Shown here: positions 44,743 through 53,163 of the stretch, piece after piece
How positions within the stretch are numbered: the first letter of the stretch is position 1
How the letters are laid out: each line of letters opens with the position of its first letter
DNA from: Bacteroidota bacterium
Lineage (GTDB): Bacteria > Bacteroidota > Bacteroidia > AKYH767-A > 2013-40CM-41-45
DNA: 64,000 nucleotides
Direction: 5' to 3'
Assembly: GCA_003389385.1 (NCBI GenBank)
Contig: QQVM01000010.1
Location: 32,498-96,497, forward strand
Position numbers and translations under genes: made by a program
The notes under the pieces: generated by a model
Databases searched by the model: none
What the model saw: only the letters and a program-made list of their open reading frames with translations
Told to the model about the DNA's origin: nothing

Positions 44743-45630
44743 ATGAAAATCCACCAATATATTTTTATTCTGTTGCTTGCAGGAATATTTACCACAGCCA
44801 GCGCACAACCGGTGATTGTTCAGTCTATCCAGGTGAGCAACGAAATCAGCAGCCGTAATCTTGACAATCCAAACTGGTTGCATGCACCCGTGGCTACGAT
44901 ACCGCTGCTTCCGCAGAATATCACTCAGCCCATGTTGCAAAAATCATCTGTGAACAGTCTCAGTGTGAAAAGCATTTACAATAACACCCACATAGGATTC
45001 ATGCTGCAATGGAAAGACAGCTCAAGGGATGCAATTGTGGATGCTGACAAATTCTGCGACCAGGTTGGAATACAATTTCCCATGAATCCAGACACCGTTC
45101 CGAATTTCATGATGGGCAACAAGAAAGGAAGAGTGCACATTCTTCATTGGAAGGCCATCTGGCAGGACGACTGTGAAAAAGGATTCCGGGATGTAATAGA
45201 TGCTTATCCAAATTATTGGACAGACATTTATCCCTTGCTTGAACGTTATGGTGACGGATCCAAAGCGGCATTCGCGCGCGATGTAAGCGCAAGCCAGCTT
45301 GTTATTTCTGATGCAAAGAATTACATGCACGGAGCATATGCGGGAAATCCAATGTCAATGATAATCCGCAAAGAGCCATGTGAAGAAACAAGTGCGGAGG
45401 GATATGGTACACTGGCTACTCAGGAAATGCAGGAAGCAAGTGCATGGGGATATTGGGCAGACAATCAATGGACCGTTCTTTTTGTCAGGCCAATCAACAG
45501 CGCAGATAAAAATGATGCACCAATCAGGGATAAGACGAAAATGGCATTCGCCGTTTGGGATGGCAATGCAGAAAATATCGGAGCCAAGAAAAGCTACTCA
45601 GTGTGGTACACGCTGGAGCTAAAAAAATGA
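44743..45630 (+). CDS. Haem-b gamma subunit, ethylbenzene dehydrogenase-related family
   Basis: A 295-residue exported protein with a Sec signal peptide (MKIHQYIFILLLAGIFTTASAQ). The mature part is the EB_dh fold of DdhC/EbdC/SerC/ClrC and NxrC-type subunits, which bind one haem b with Met and Lys ligands; visible landmarks are LMLQWKDSS-like IGFMLQWKDSSRD, IQFPMNPDTVPNFMMGN, VHILHWKAIWQDD and WTVLFVRPI. It would pass electrons between the beta subunit and a periplasmic cytochrome c. There is no NarI-like membrane subunit in the operon. Its stop overlaps the chaperone start. Confidence 0.87.
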   Translation: MKIHQYIFILLLAGIFTTASAQPVIVQSIQVSNEISSRNLDNPNWLHAPVATIPLLPQNITQPMLQKSSVNSLSVKSIYNNTHIGFMLQWKDSSRDAIVDADKFCDQVGIQFPMNPDTVPNFMMGNKKGRVHILHWKAIWQDDCEKGFRDVIDAYPNYWTDIYPLLERYGDGSKAAFARDVSASQLVISDAKNYMHGAYAGNPMSMIIRKEPCEETSAEGYGTLATQEMQEASAWGYWADNQWTVLFVRPINSADKNDAPIRDKTKMAFAVWDGNAENIGAKKSYSVWYTLELKK

Positions 45631-46232
45631 AAACTATGGATAACAATCAAAACGAACTTCTCCACAAAGCAGACTATTGGAAGTTATTGAGCATGTGTTT
45701 TGCATATCCGGAAGACAAGGTGCTTGACAAAGTGAGCAATCTTGCCGGCGAACTGAAGAATAAAACCTCCGGAAATACAAGGCGACATTCTTTGCTCGAG
45801 AACCTGGAAGACATAAAGTCCACGGAAGAAATTCAAAAAGACTATTCAGTGTTTTTTGTTCAAGGACGACTTCCGTTGAACGAAAGTTTTTGCAGCAGCA
45901 AATTGGATGCAATTGCCGATGTAAGTGCATTTTACAATGCCTTCGGCCTTAAATCCCGCTCTGGAGATGCCCCGGATTCACTTAGCTACGAACTCGAATT
46001 CCTGTCCTTGTTATGTTTGAAGGCTGCGCTTGCAGATGACCAGGAAAAAAGAGACATCTGCGAATCTGCATACACTGAGTTTTTAAATGATCATATGAGT
46101 GAGTTTCAAATCAAATTTGTTGAGAAAACGAAACACATTGATCTGGGATCATTTTACGGAAAAGCTCTTGAACTGCTGGAGCTATACGTACAGGAAGAAT
46201 TTAAGCAAACCATGAAATTGAGAGTAATTTGA
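45627..46232 (+). CDS. TorD/DmsD/NarJ-type molybdoenzyme maturation chaperone (delta)
   Basis: A 201-residue all-helical protein of the TorD/NarJ superfamily, which binds the alpha subunit signal or apoenzyme and helps insert cofactor before Tat export; it is not part of the finished enzyme. Typical are the N-terminal [16 protein letters not shown] and [20 protein letters not shown] with the later [19 protein letters not shown]. The start is ATG 45627, which overlaps the gamma stop in an ATGA; the longer open frame upstream lies inside the gamma gene. The tatA start follows 1 bp after its stop. Confidence 0.87.
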   Translation: MKTMDNNQNELLHKADYWKLLSMCFAYPEDKVLDKVSNLAGELKNKTSGNTRRHSLLENLEDIKSTEEIQKDYSVFFVQGRLPLNESFCSSKLDAIADVSAFYNAFGLKSRSGDAPDSLSYELEFLSLLCLKAALADDQEKRDICESAYTEFLNDHMSEFQIKFVEKTKHIDLGSFYGKALELLELYVQEEFKQTMKLRVI

Positions 46233-46233
46233 A

Positions 46234-46410
46234 ATGGAAAACAATCTGATTTTGATGATGTTCGGAATAAAGGAAATACTAATAATCGCTTTGATTGTGC
46301 TAATTTTGTTTGGCGGCACAAAAATCCCTAAATTGATGAAGGGAATAGGGCAAGGAATTCACGAATTCAAAAAAGGAGTAAAGGGGGATGAAAGTGAATC
46401 TCAATCCTGA
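46234..46410 (+). CDS. tatA: Twin-arginine translocase subunit TatA/E
   Basis: A 58-residue protein too short for many gene callers. It has a membrane helix ([19 protein letters not shown]) with the TatA hallmark FGG-x-K-(I/L)-P and an amphipathic helix ([18 protein letters not shown]), then an acidic tail. TatA oligomers form the pore for folded Tat substrates. It starts 1 bp after the chaperone stop, between the enzyme and the cofactor genes, so it is probably dedicated to export of the Tat-tagged alpha/beta pair. TatC is not in the window. Confidence 0.9.
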   Translation: MENNLILMMFGIKEILIIALIVLILFGGTKIPKLMKGIGQGIHEFKKGVKGDESESQS

Positions 46411-46436
46411 TAACAGCCGGCCAATCTTTGTGCAAT

Positions 46437-47417
46437 ATGTTGAAGGACAAATTCAATAGAATACATGATTATCTGCGAATCTCACTGACAGATCGTTGTA
46501 ATTTTCGCTGCAGATACTGCATGCCTTCAGAGCAAATGCAGTTCAGTCCGCACGAAAAACTCATGAGAGCAGATGAAATCTTTCAGATAGCAAAAGTTTT
46601 TGTCAGGGAAGGGGTAAAAAAAATAAGACTCACAGGAGGGGAGCCCCTGGTGAGAAATGATGCGAAGCAGATACTTGAGAGTCTGTCAACACTGCCTGTT
46701 GAACTTGCTATTACCACAAACGGATACCTGGCAGGAGAATTCAAAAACGTCTTAAAAAAGTGCGGCATTCATTCGGTAAACATCAGCCTTGACTCTCTGG
46801 ATAAAAATTTATTCCGCCAAATCACCCAGAGAGATCATTTCGAAACGGTATTTAGAAATATCTTAGACTTTACGAAAAGCGGATTCCATGTAAAAGTAAA
46901 TGCTGTACTAATGAAGGGAGTGAACGATCACGAACTGGAGGACTTCATTGAGCTTACACGCAATTATCCACTACACATTCGCTTTATTGAATATATGCCT
47001 TTCAGCGGAAACAAATGGGATGCAGAAAAAGTGTTAAGTCATCAGGAGGCCCTGGACAGAATATCTGCCTCTTTTGACTATGTAAAACTTCTTGACGGAC
47101 CACATGACACGGCAAAAAAGTTTAAGGTTATCGGACACGAAGGGACGTTTGCATTAATCAGCACCATGACTGAGCCATTCTGCGGGAACTGCAACAGACT
47201 AAGGTTGACCGCAGACGGTAAAATGAAGAATTGTCTTTTCTCTAAGGGAGAAACGGATTTGCTTTCAGCTTTGAGAACAGGAGAAGATATATTACCGCTC
47301 ATCAGGGAAAATGTGTTGAGAAAAGAAAAAGAAAGAGGCGGGCAGCTGCTAAATCTGGATCAAATGGATAAGGTTAAAAGCATAGAGAACAGAAGCATGG
47401 TAAGAATAGGCGGATGA
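46437..47417 (+). CDS. moaA: GTP 3',8-cyclase MoaA
   Basis: A 326-residue radical-SAM enzyme that starts molybdopterin synthesis by cyclising GTP. The N-terminal cluster motif is CNFRCRYC (C-x3-C-x2-C), the C-terminal cluster uses CGNCNRLRLTADGKMKNC, and the protein ends in Gly-Gly (VRIGG), which is needed for activity in MoaA. LRISLTDRCN and RLTGGEPLVR are further landmarks. ATG at 46437 gives the usual start MLKDKFNR; a TTG at 46428 is unlikely. It opens the cofactor part of the operon 26 bp after tatA and overlaps moeA by ATGA. Confidence 0.96.
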   Translation: MLKDKFNRIHDYLRISLTDRCNFRCRYCMPSEQMQFSPHEKLMRADEIFQIAKVFVREGVKKIRLTGGEPLVRNDAKQILESLSTLPVELAITTNGYLAGEFKNVLKKCGIHSVNISLDSLDKNLFRQITQRDHFETVFRNILDFTKSGFHVKVNAVLMKGVNDHELEDFIELTRNYPLHIRFIEYMPFSGNKWDAEKVLSHQEALDRISASFDYVKLLDGPHDTAKKFKVIGHEGTFALISTMTEPFCGNCNRLRLTADGKMKNCLFSKGETDLLSALRTGEDILPLIRENVLRKEKERGGQLLNLDQMDKVKSIENRSMVRIGG

Positions 47418-48694
47418 CAAAGGAAGACAAATACATGGTGAGTGTCGAAGAGGCCAGAAAGCTTCTCTTGCATAATGTGTCATTGCTTCCTGCTGCTGAA
47501 ACAGATTTGATGCACTCGACCGGAATGATATTGGCCGAGGACATTCATTCTCCCGTCAACATGCCACCTTTCAGGCAGAGCGCCATGGACGGATATGCGA
47601 TACGTTTCAAAGATCTTGATAAAGGAATACTTGAACTCATGGATGAAATACCTGCCGGCGGTGTGTTTCGGGGCACAATGGAAGAAGGGTGTGCGGTCAG
47701 AATATTTACCGGTGCAAAAGTTCCGGATGATGCAGATTCTGTTGTGGAACAAGAAAGAGTACATAGAGAAAGTGGCAGAATCAGAATCGAAACCGAAGGA
47801 TATAAATTCGGAGCAAACATTCGCGCCGAAGGATCTCAAATCAGGAAAGGCGAGATCGCACTGACTCGAGGAACATATCTCAATCCTGCTTGCCTGGGAT
47901 TTCTCGCAGGCATAGGAATTCAAAAATTGAAGACCTATTCACAACCACGAATCTCTGTGATAGTAACCGGCTCCGAATTGCAAAAGCCCGGCAATGAATT
48001 AGCAGAGGGAGAGGTTTATGAATCCAACTCCTATGCGCTTTATTCCGCCTTGCAAAGCATGGGTATGAAGCCAATGAGTTGTGAAGTGCTCAGGGATGAT
48101 TTCGAAAACATCAGCAGGGTATTGTTTGAAAGAGTCGGGAATTCAGATGTGATTATCCTCACCGGAGGTATTTCCGTGGGTGATTACGATTTCGTGAGAG
48201 TATTGTTGGAGAAAGAAAACATTGAAAATATATTTTACAAGATCAGGCAAAAGCCCGGCAAGCCAATTTGGTTTGGAAAGTACAGAAGTACATTGATTTT
48301 TGCCTTGCCGGGAAATCCTGCATCGGTGATGACCTGCTTCTATGAATATGTTTATCCTTCCTTAAGAAAGATGGCGGGGTTCAGCAATCCGGGCTTGAAG
48401 AAAGAGAAGCGAAAACTCTACAATGATTTTCGAAAGAAGAAAGGATTGGCAAACTACCTGAAGGGAAAGTTCATTGATGACAAAGTGCTGATAATGGAAG
48501 GACAAGAGTCTTATAAGATGAATTCATTCGCAATGGCAGATTGTTTTGTATATCTGGAGCCCGATGCGGAATATGTCCAGGCAGGAGACTGGGTTGAGGT
48601 GCACAAGCTGCCTTATCCCGGAGCGAATCAGGATGAGGAAAGCAGGCACAGAATACTGAGCGATGAAGGATTTATTATGACCGATTTGAAATGA
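47414..48694 (+). CDS. moeA: Molybdopterin molybdenumtransferase MoeA
   Basis: A 426-residue enzyme that inserts molybdate into adenylated molybdopterin. It shows the MoeA N-domain (PPFRQSAMDGYAIRFKD), FTGAKVPDDADSVVEQE, EGSQIRKGE and the MoCF-binding core (VIVTGSELQKPG, ESNSYALYSAL, VIILTGGISVGDYDFV, IRQKPGKPIWFG, ALPGNPASVMTCFYEY). All domains are complete. It overlaps moaA by 4 bp upstream and the TauE-like permease by 4 bp downstream. Confidence 0.96.
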   Translation: MTKEDKYMVSVEEARKLLLHNVSLLPAAETDLMHSTGMILAEDIHSPVNMPPFRQSAMDGYAIRFKDLDKGILELMDEIPAGGVFRGTMEEGCAVRIFTGAKVPDDADSVVEQERVHRESGRIRIETEGYKFGANIRAEGSQIRKGEIALTRGTYLNPACLGFLAGIGIQKLKTYSQPRISVIVTGSELQKPGNELAEGEVYESNSYALYSALQSMGMKPMSCEVLRDDFENISRVLFERVGNSDVIILTGGISVGDYDFVRVLLEKENIENIFYKIRQKPGKPIWFGKYRSTLIFALPGNPASVMTCFYEYVYPSLRKMAGFSNPGLKKEKRKLYNDFRKKKGLANYLKGKFIDDKVLIMEGQESYKMNSFAMADCFVYLEPDAEYVQAGDWVEVHKLPYPGANQDEESRHRILSDEGFIMTDLK

Positions 48695-49428
48695 GCGAAC
48701 AACTGATACCGATCTTTATTCCACTGCTTTTTGCTGTCGCATTTTTATATGCCTCTGTAGGACACGGAGGAGCCAGCGGATACCTTGCCTTAATGGTGAT
48801 ATTCGGATTCAGTACCACGGTAATGAAACCAACGGCTCTCATGTTAAACGTGTTCGTTTCACTTGTCGCGTTTCTTCAATATTACAGGGCTGGTTATTTT
48901 AAGTGGAAACTATTTCTGCCCTTTGCAATTGCATCCGTGCCAATGGCCTTTCTAGGCGGAACGATAGAGGTGGATGCGAATTTGTATAAGAAAATCCTCG
49001 GCATACTGCTAATATTTCCAATCATGCGCCTCTTCGGTTTTTTTGGAAAGGATCCTGAGGGCTTACGTGATGCAAACATGACTTTGAGCGTAGTGATTGG
49101 AGCAGGAATAGGATTTTTATCCGGACTAATCGGCATTGGCGGTGGAATCATCCTGAGTCCGTTGATAGTTCTGCTTCACTATGCAAGGATGAAGGAGACC
49201 GCGGGAGTTTCCGCTTTGTTCATTTTTGTCAATTCACTCTCTGGTCTTGCAGGACAGATTAAAACCGGAGTACAGTTTGATTCGCAGATGGTATACATGG
49301 TCTTGGTAGCATTTGCCGGAGGTGCGCTTGGCGCTTACTACGGAGTGAACAAGTTTAATAATGTCATGCTTAAAAGATTTCTTGCATTTGTTCTTGTAAT
49401 AGCCTGCTTCAAACTGCTCTCTGTATGA
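48691..49428 (+). CDS. TauE/SafE family permease
   Basis: A 245-residue membrane protein with about eight helices of the TauE/SafE (DUF81) family, which export sulfite or organosulfur compounds in some bacteria. Signatures are SVGHGGASGYLALMVIFG near the N-terminus and GFLSGLIGIGGGIILSPLIVLL in the second half. It sits inside the cofactor genes with ATGA overlaps on both sides, so it is tightly co-translated with moeA and mobA. Its job there (sulfur compound, molybdate or another anion) is not known. Confidence 0.87.
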   Translation: MSEQLIPIFIPLLFAVAFLYASVGHGGASGYLALMVIFGFSTTVMKPTALMLNVFVSLVAFLQYYRAGYFKWKLFLPFAIASVPMAFLGGTIEVDANLYKKILGILLIFPIMRLFGFFGKDPEGLRDANMTLSVVIGAGIGFLSGLIGIGGGIILSPLIVLLHYARMKETAGVSALFIFVNSLSGLAGQIKTGVQFDSQMVYMVLVAFAGGALGAYYGVNKFNNVMLKRFLAFVLVIACFKLLSV

Positions 49429-50012
49429 TGAAACCATCGGCCAATATCAACGGTGTGATTCTCTCCGGAGGGAAAAGTTCCAGGATGGGACAGACCAAGG
49501 CCTGGATTATACTTGGTGAAAAAACCATGCTGGAACATGTTGTGGATGCAATGAAGCAGGTAACAAACGAGATTTTCATTTCTGCAAATGAAAAAGAATT
49601 TGAGAAAACAGGATATAAAGTAATTTATGATGAAGTAAAAGGAGCAGGTCCGCTCGGAGGAATATGTTCGGTTCTTAATCAGACTCAGGCACAAAAATTA
49701 TTAGTCTTAAGCTGCGATGTGCCATTCATCAGCGTGGAGTTCCTCAGGTACCTGATTCAGAATTCAAAACCAGGATTCAATACGGTTCCGGTTTATATGG
49801 GAAAATTGGAACCATTGATAGCCATATATGATAAGTCGAATTTGCAGGTGATGGCCGACTGTCTGAATAAGGGAATCTATAAATTGCAGGACATATTGAA
49901 AAAATGCAAGACCCAGCTTCTTCTGGTGCCTCACGATAAATATTCATTTCATATATTTGATAATATAAATACACCCTTTGATCTTTCAAAAGTGGAACAA
50001 AAGGCATCATGA
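49425..50012 (+). CDS. mobA: Molybdenum cofactor guanylyltransferase MobA
   Basis: A 195-residue nucleotidyltransferase that attaches GMP to molybdopterin, needed for the bis-MGD cofactor of DMSO-reductase-family enzymes. The GTP-binding motif is VILSGGKSSRMGQTKAWI, then GPLGGICSVL and the metal-binding LSCDVPFIS. PLIAIYDKS is also typical. Presence of mobA in this operon agrees with the alpha subunit being a bis-MGD enzyme. ATGA overlaps link it to the TauE-like gene and to moaD. Confidence 0.93.
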   Translation: MMKPSANINGVILSGGKSSRMGQTKAWIILGEKTMLEHVVDAMKQVTNEIFISANEKEFEKTGYKVIYDEVKGAGPLGGICSVLNQTQAQKLLVLSCDVPFISVEFLRYLIQNSKPGFNTVPVYMGKLEPLIAIYDKSNLQVMADCLNKGIYKLQDILKKCKTQLLLVPHDKYSFHIFDNINTPFDLSKVEQKAS

Positions 50013-50242
50013 GTAGAGCAATTCAATCATACGGAAAGATCGCCGAGATTACCGGAACACAAGTGGATAATATAAAGATACCCTCGGATACTGAGATGCT
50101 CAGGAATTTATTGTTGGAGAAATTTCCGGAGCTAAAGAATCACAGTTTTCTGTTGGCAGTAAACCGGAATATTGTAAATGAGAAAAAGGCATTGAGCGGC
50201 GATGAAGAAATTGCCATCATGCCACCATTCTCCGGAGGATGA
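50009..50242 (+). CDS. moaD: Molybdopterin synthase sulfur carrier subunit MoaD
   Basis: A 77-residue ubiquitin-fold sulfur carrier. It ends in the essential Gly-Gly (MPPFSGG), which MoeB adenylates and which becomes a thiocarboxylate. The core LLLEKFPELKNHSFLLAVNRNIV and DEEIAIMPPFSGG fit the MoaD family. It overlaps mobA by 4 bp and precedes moeB by one base, so partner proteins are made together. Confidence 0.92.
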   Translation: MSRAIQSYGKIAEITGTQVDNIKIPSDTEMLRNLLLEKFPELKNHSFLLAVNRNIVNEKKALSGDEEIAIMPPFSGG

Positions 50243-50243
50243 T

Positions 50244-51365
50244 ATGAGCCAGGAGTTTATCAGATACGAAAGGCAGATGATTTTGCCGGGTTTTGGAACC
50301 GATGCCCAGAGAAAGCTATTCAATTCAAAAGTAGCTGTGGTTGGGGCCGGCGGACTCGCATGTCCGGCCCTGATGTATCTTGCCGCAGCAGGAGTCGGTA
50401 ATATTCTGATCATAGACGGAGACATTATCGAGCTGAGCAACCTGCACAGGCAGGTGCTTTATCAGGAAGAAGAAACCGGCTTTCACAAAGCAGCCACTGC
50501 GGCGCACCGGTTAAAAAAAATGAATTCAGAAATCTATGTGGTATATGTGAATGAATTCCTGACGGCACAGAATGCCATTGAGCTTCTGAAGGATGCGGAT
50601 GTGGTTTTGGACTGCACGGATAATTTCCCTGCACGCTACCTGATCAATGATGCATGTGAAATACTTGGAACACCTTGGGTTTACGGATCCGTCTACATGA
50701 GCGAAGGACAAATGAGCACCTTCAACCTGAAAAACAAAGCAGGAGTGTACGGTCCTTCATACCGATGTTTGTTTCCTAAGCCGCCCAAACCTGAAAGCGT
50801 ATCCGACTGCAAGAGTTCCGGAGTAATCGGAGTTGTACCCGGAATCATCGGATTGATGCAGGCGATAGAAGTGATTAAAATACTGACAGGAAAAACGGAC
50901 GAATGCCTGCGTGGCAAACTTTATACGATTAACGCAGAAAATTTGCAAAGCAACACATTGAATTTTGTGCGCAGCGATAAGGCACCTGACGATCAGCCAA
51001 AAAATTCGGAGGAGCTCAGGGTAAAGGACTACCCGGCTTTTTGCGAAGGAGATATATTAGTTATTCCTGAGATTGACAGCGCGACTCTCGATAGCATGAT
51101 GAAAAATGGTGATGTGCTTCTTGCCGACATGAGAAGCGGTGGAATACCCGTGAAGAACACGGAAAGGATGGCTCCTGAAGAAATCGCACAAAGAATCAGA
51201 AAAGCGGAGAACAAAAGCAAGATTGTTGTCATCTGCAACAAAGGAATCAGCAGCAGGCCCGTAGTTAAAAAACTGCTCAGAGAATTTCCGGACAAGGAGA
51301 TTTACAGTTTGCAGGGAGGCATGAGTGAATGGGAGGAATATCAAAAGAGAAAATCAAATGAGTAA
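50244..51365 (+). CDS. moeB: MoeB-type MoaD-adenylyltransferase fused to rhodanese domain
   Basis: A 373-residue fusion. Residues about 1-245 are a ThiF/MoeB E1-like domain (VAVVGAGGLACPALMYLA nucleotide loop, DGDIIELSNLHRQVLY, LDCTDNFPARYLINDAC); residues about 275-370 are a rhodanese domain with Cys in the active loop (VVICNKGISSRPVV). The fusion would adenylate MoaD and then supply sulfur to it, as in MOCS3/Uba4. One Cys of the usual zinc CxxC pair is Ser (PSYRCLFP), so the zinc site may be lost. ATG 50244 (MSQEFIRYERQM) is the family start; it overlaps moaE by 8 bp. Confidence 0.93.
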   Translation: MSQEFIRYERQMILPGFGTDAQRKLFNSKVAVVGAGGLACPALMYLAAAGVGNILIIDGDIIELSNLHRQVLYQEEETGFHKAATAAHRLKKMNSEIYVVYVNEFLTAQNAIELLKDADVVLDCTDNFPARYLINDACEILGTPWVYGSVYMSEGQMSTFNLKNKAGVYGPSYRCLFPKPPKPESVSDCKSSGVIGVVPGIIGLMQAIEVIKILTGKTDECLRGKLYTINAENLQSNTLNFVRSDKAPDDQPKNSEELRVKDYPAFCEGDILVIPEIDSATLDSMMKNGDVLLADMRSGGIPVKNTERMAPEEIAQRIRKAENKSKIVVICNKGISSRPVVKKLLREFPDKEIYSLQGGMSEWEEYQKRKSNE

Positions 51366-51810
51366 GGGAAAAGTATTTGTGGAGGGGCCTATCAACGCGG
51401 GTTTCATTGCTGAAAGCATAGAAAAGCACAGCAAGAAAAAAAACATAGGAGCCCACAGTATTTTTTTGGGACAGGTTCGCGCGGATGAAATCGATGGGAA
51501 AGCTGTAGAGGCGATTGAATATTCCTGCTATGAAAACATGGCGGAGGAAGTGTTTCATAAAATCAGGGAAGAGGCTTTTGAAAAATATCCCCTGACCTGT
51601 ATGCACATTTATCACAGCCTTGGAAAAGTTCCCGCAGGAGGAATTTGCCTTTTTGTATTCACTTCATCCGCACATCGTGAGGCTGCGGTAAGCGCCTGCA
51701 AAGAAATAGTTGAAAGAATAAAATCTGAGGTGCCTGTCTGGGGAAAAGAAATATTCGCAGACGATTCACACGTTTGGAAGAAAGAAAACGAAGCGAGCCT
51801 CAAATCCTGA
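51358..51810 (+). CDS. moaE: Molybdopterin synthase catalytic subunit MoaE
   Basis: A 150-residue catalytic subunit that, with thiocarboxylated MoaD, converts cPMP to molybdopterin. Family marks are [39 protein letters not shown], and the catalytic Lys region [15 protein letters not shown] at 51358 gives the standard [12 protein letters not shown] start within the end of moeB (8-bp overlap). Confidence 0.95.
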   Translation: MSKGKVFVEGPINAGFIAESIEKHSKKKNIGAHSIFLGQVRADEIDGKAVEAIEYSCYENMAEEVFHKIREEAFEKYPLTCMHIYHSLGKVPAGGICLFVFTSSAHREAAVSACKEIVERIKSEVPVWGKEIFADDSHVWKKENEASLKS

Positions 51811-51811
51811 T

Positions 51812-52723
51812 ATGATCAACATCACACATAAGCACAGCACGCTGAGAAAAGCGATTGCAGGAGCGGTACTGAAGCTGAGCAGTAAAGAAGCGATGGAAGC
51901 ACTGATGAATAACCGTGTTCCAAAGGGAAATGTTTTTGAGATGGCAAAGACTGCCGGCCTGTTCGCCGTAAAGAAAACCGCAGAGATGATTCCTGATTGT
52001 CATCCTATGCCTGTTGAATTTACACAAGTGAGCTTTGAGACCGAAGGGCTGGAAGTGAAGATTTTAGTGGAAGTGCATACCATTTACAAAACCGGAGTGG
52101 AAGTGGAAGCCATGCATGGGGCTTCGGTGGTGGCGCTTACCATGTATGATATGCTCAAGCCTATTGATAAGGGAATAGAAATCGCAAACATTAAACTGAT
52201 CGAGAAAAAAGGAGGGAAGTCTGATTACAAAGATCTTCCATTGTCAGATCTCAGGGCAGCGGTCATTGTTTGCTCCGACAGTGTGTCGGCGGGAAAGAAA
52301 GAAGACAGTGCAGGCAAGGCCATCATTGAAAAGCTGAAGCATTATAAGATGAATCACTTCGATTATCATATTATTCCTGATGAGCCGGTACAAATCAAAT
52401 CCAAGCTTGAGGAAATGAAAAGCAAGGGCATGCAGCTGATCATATATACAGGAGGCACAGGACTTTCCGGAAGAGACAGCACACCTGAATCACTCAGTGA
52501 AATGTTAGACCGCGAGATACCCGGCATCATGGAAGCTGCCAGAGCTTACGGACAAGCGCGCACACCATACTCAATGTTATCACGCGGCATCGCCGGAATG
52601 TCTGGAAACTCGCTTGTACTCACTCTTCCCGGCTCTACCCGAGGGGCGATGGAAAGCATGGACGCACTTTTTCCCGCGGTGTTTCATATTTTCAAAGTTC
52701 AGAAGGGTGCGAGGCACGAATAG
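51812..52723 (+). CDS. moaCB: Bifunctional MoaC-MoaB/MogA cofactor protein
   Basis: A 303-residue fusion. Residues 1-150 are MoaC, cyclic pyranopterin monophosphate synthase ([43 protein letters not shown]); residues about 155-303 are a MoaB/MogA-type molybdopterin adenylyltransferase ([59 protein letters not shown]). It follows moaE by one base and ends the operon. Such MoaCB fusions are frequent in Bacteroidota. Confidence 0.95.
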   Translation: MINITHKHSTLRKAIAGAVLKLSSKEAMEALMNNRVPKGNVFEMAKTAGLFAVKKTAEMIPDCHPMPVEFTQVSFETEGLEVKILVEVHTIYKTGVEVEAMHGASVVALTMYDMLKPIDKGIEIANIKLIEKKGGKSDYKDLPLSDLRAAVIVCSDSVSAGKKEDSAGKAIIEKLKHYKMNHFDYHIIPDEPVQIKSKLEEMKSKGMQLIIYTGGTGLSGRDSTPESLSEMLDREIPGIMEAARAYGQARTPYSMLSRGIAGMSGNSLVLTLPGSTRGAMESMDALFPAVFHIFKVQKGARHE

Positions 52724-53163
52724 TTTCCTGCTTGCGCTCTGCGAGCTTCCGAAGACGCGGGGGGAAGAAAAGAACAGTTTTTTTAACCCCTCCATCAAAT
52801 AAACCAGTCGTTGCATTAAAATAACAAACCCGGACATGCTGCGTCATGTCCGGGTTTAAAGGAAAAGTTCTAAAATCTATCAGAAGTAAAATTGGAACTA
52901 CAGTAGTAAAGACTCAACTATGAATGAAAACACAGTGATAAATATAGATGGTGTATTGACATAAATCGCCTAGGGACCAAATGCAGATTGAAAAATCAAT
53001 CCAAAGTATTAGAATAAAGTAGTACTAAAGTAGTAGAGACGGATTGTTAAAAAGCAATTCATCGGATTGTTGCCATGAACAATTCTTATTTTCGCAGATG
53101 ATTGGACAAATTTCCGCTGTCCGTTGTTGCCAATTCATACTCCTAAAATTCCAGAATCTTAGT
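52724..53163. other. Intergenic region with terminator, no gene seen
   Basis: About 440 AT-rich bases between the molybdoenzyme operon and the RCC1 gene. It holds the terminator at 52826-52857. The rest has short TAAAGTAGTA-like repetitions (about 53010-53036) but no gene or structured RNA I can support. An in-frame extension of the RCC1 gene to 53044 exists but has no signal-peptide character. Confidence 0.4.
52826..52857 (+). terminator. Hairpin terminator of molybdoenzyme/moco operon
   Basis: AAACCCGGACATG and CATGTCCGGGTTT form a 13-bp perfect stem with a 6-nt CTGCGT loop, about 100 bp after moaCB. The arms carry A and T runs on the outside, so it can act in both directions. Confidence 0.7.
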
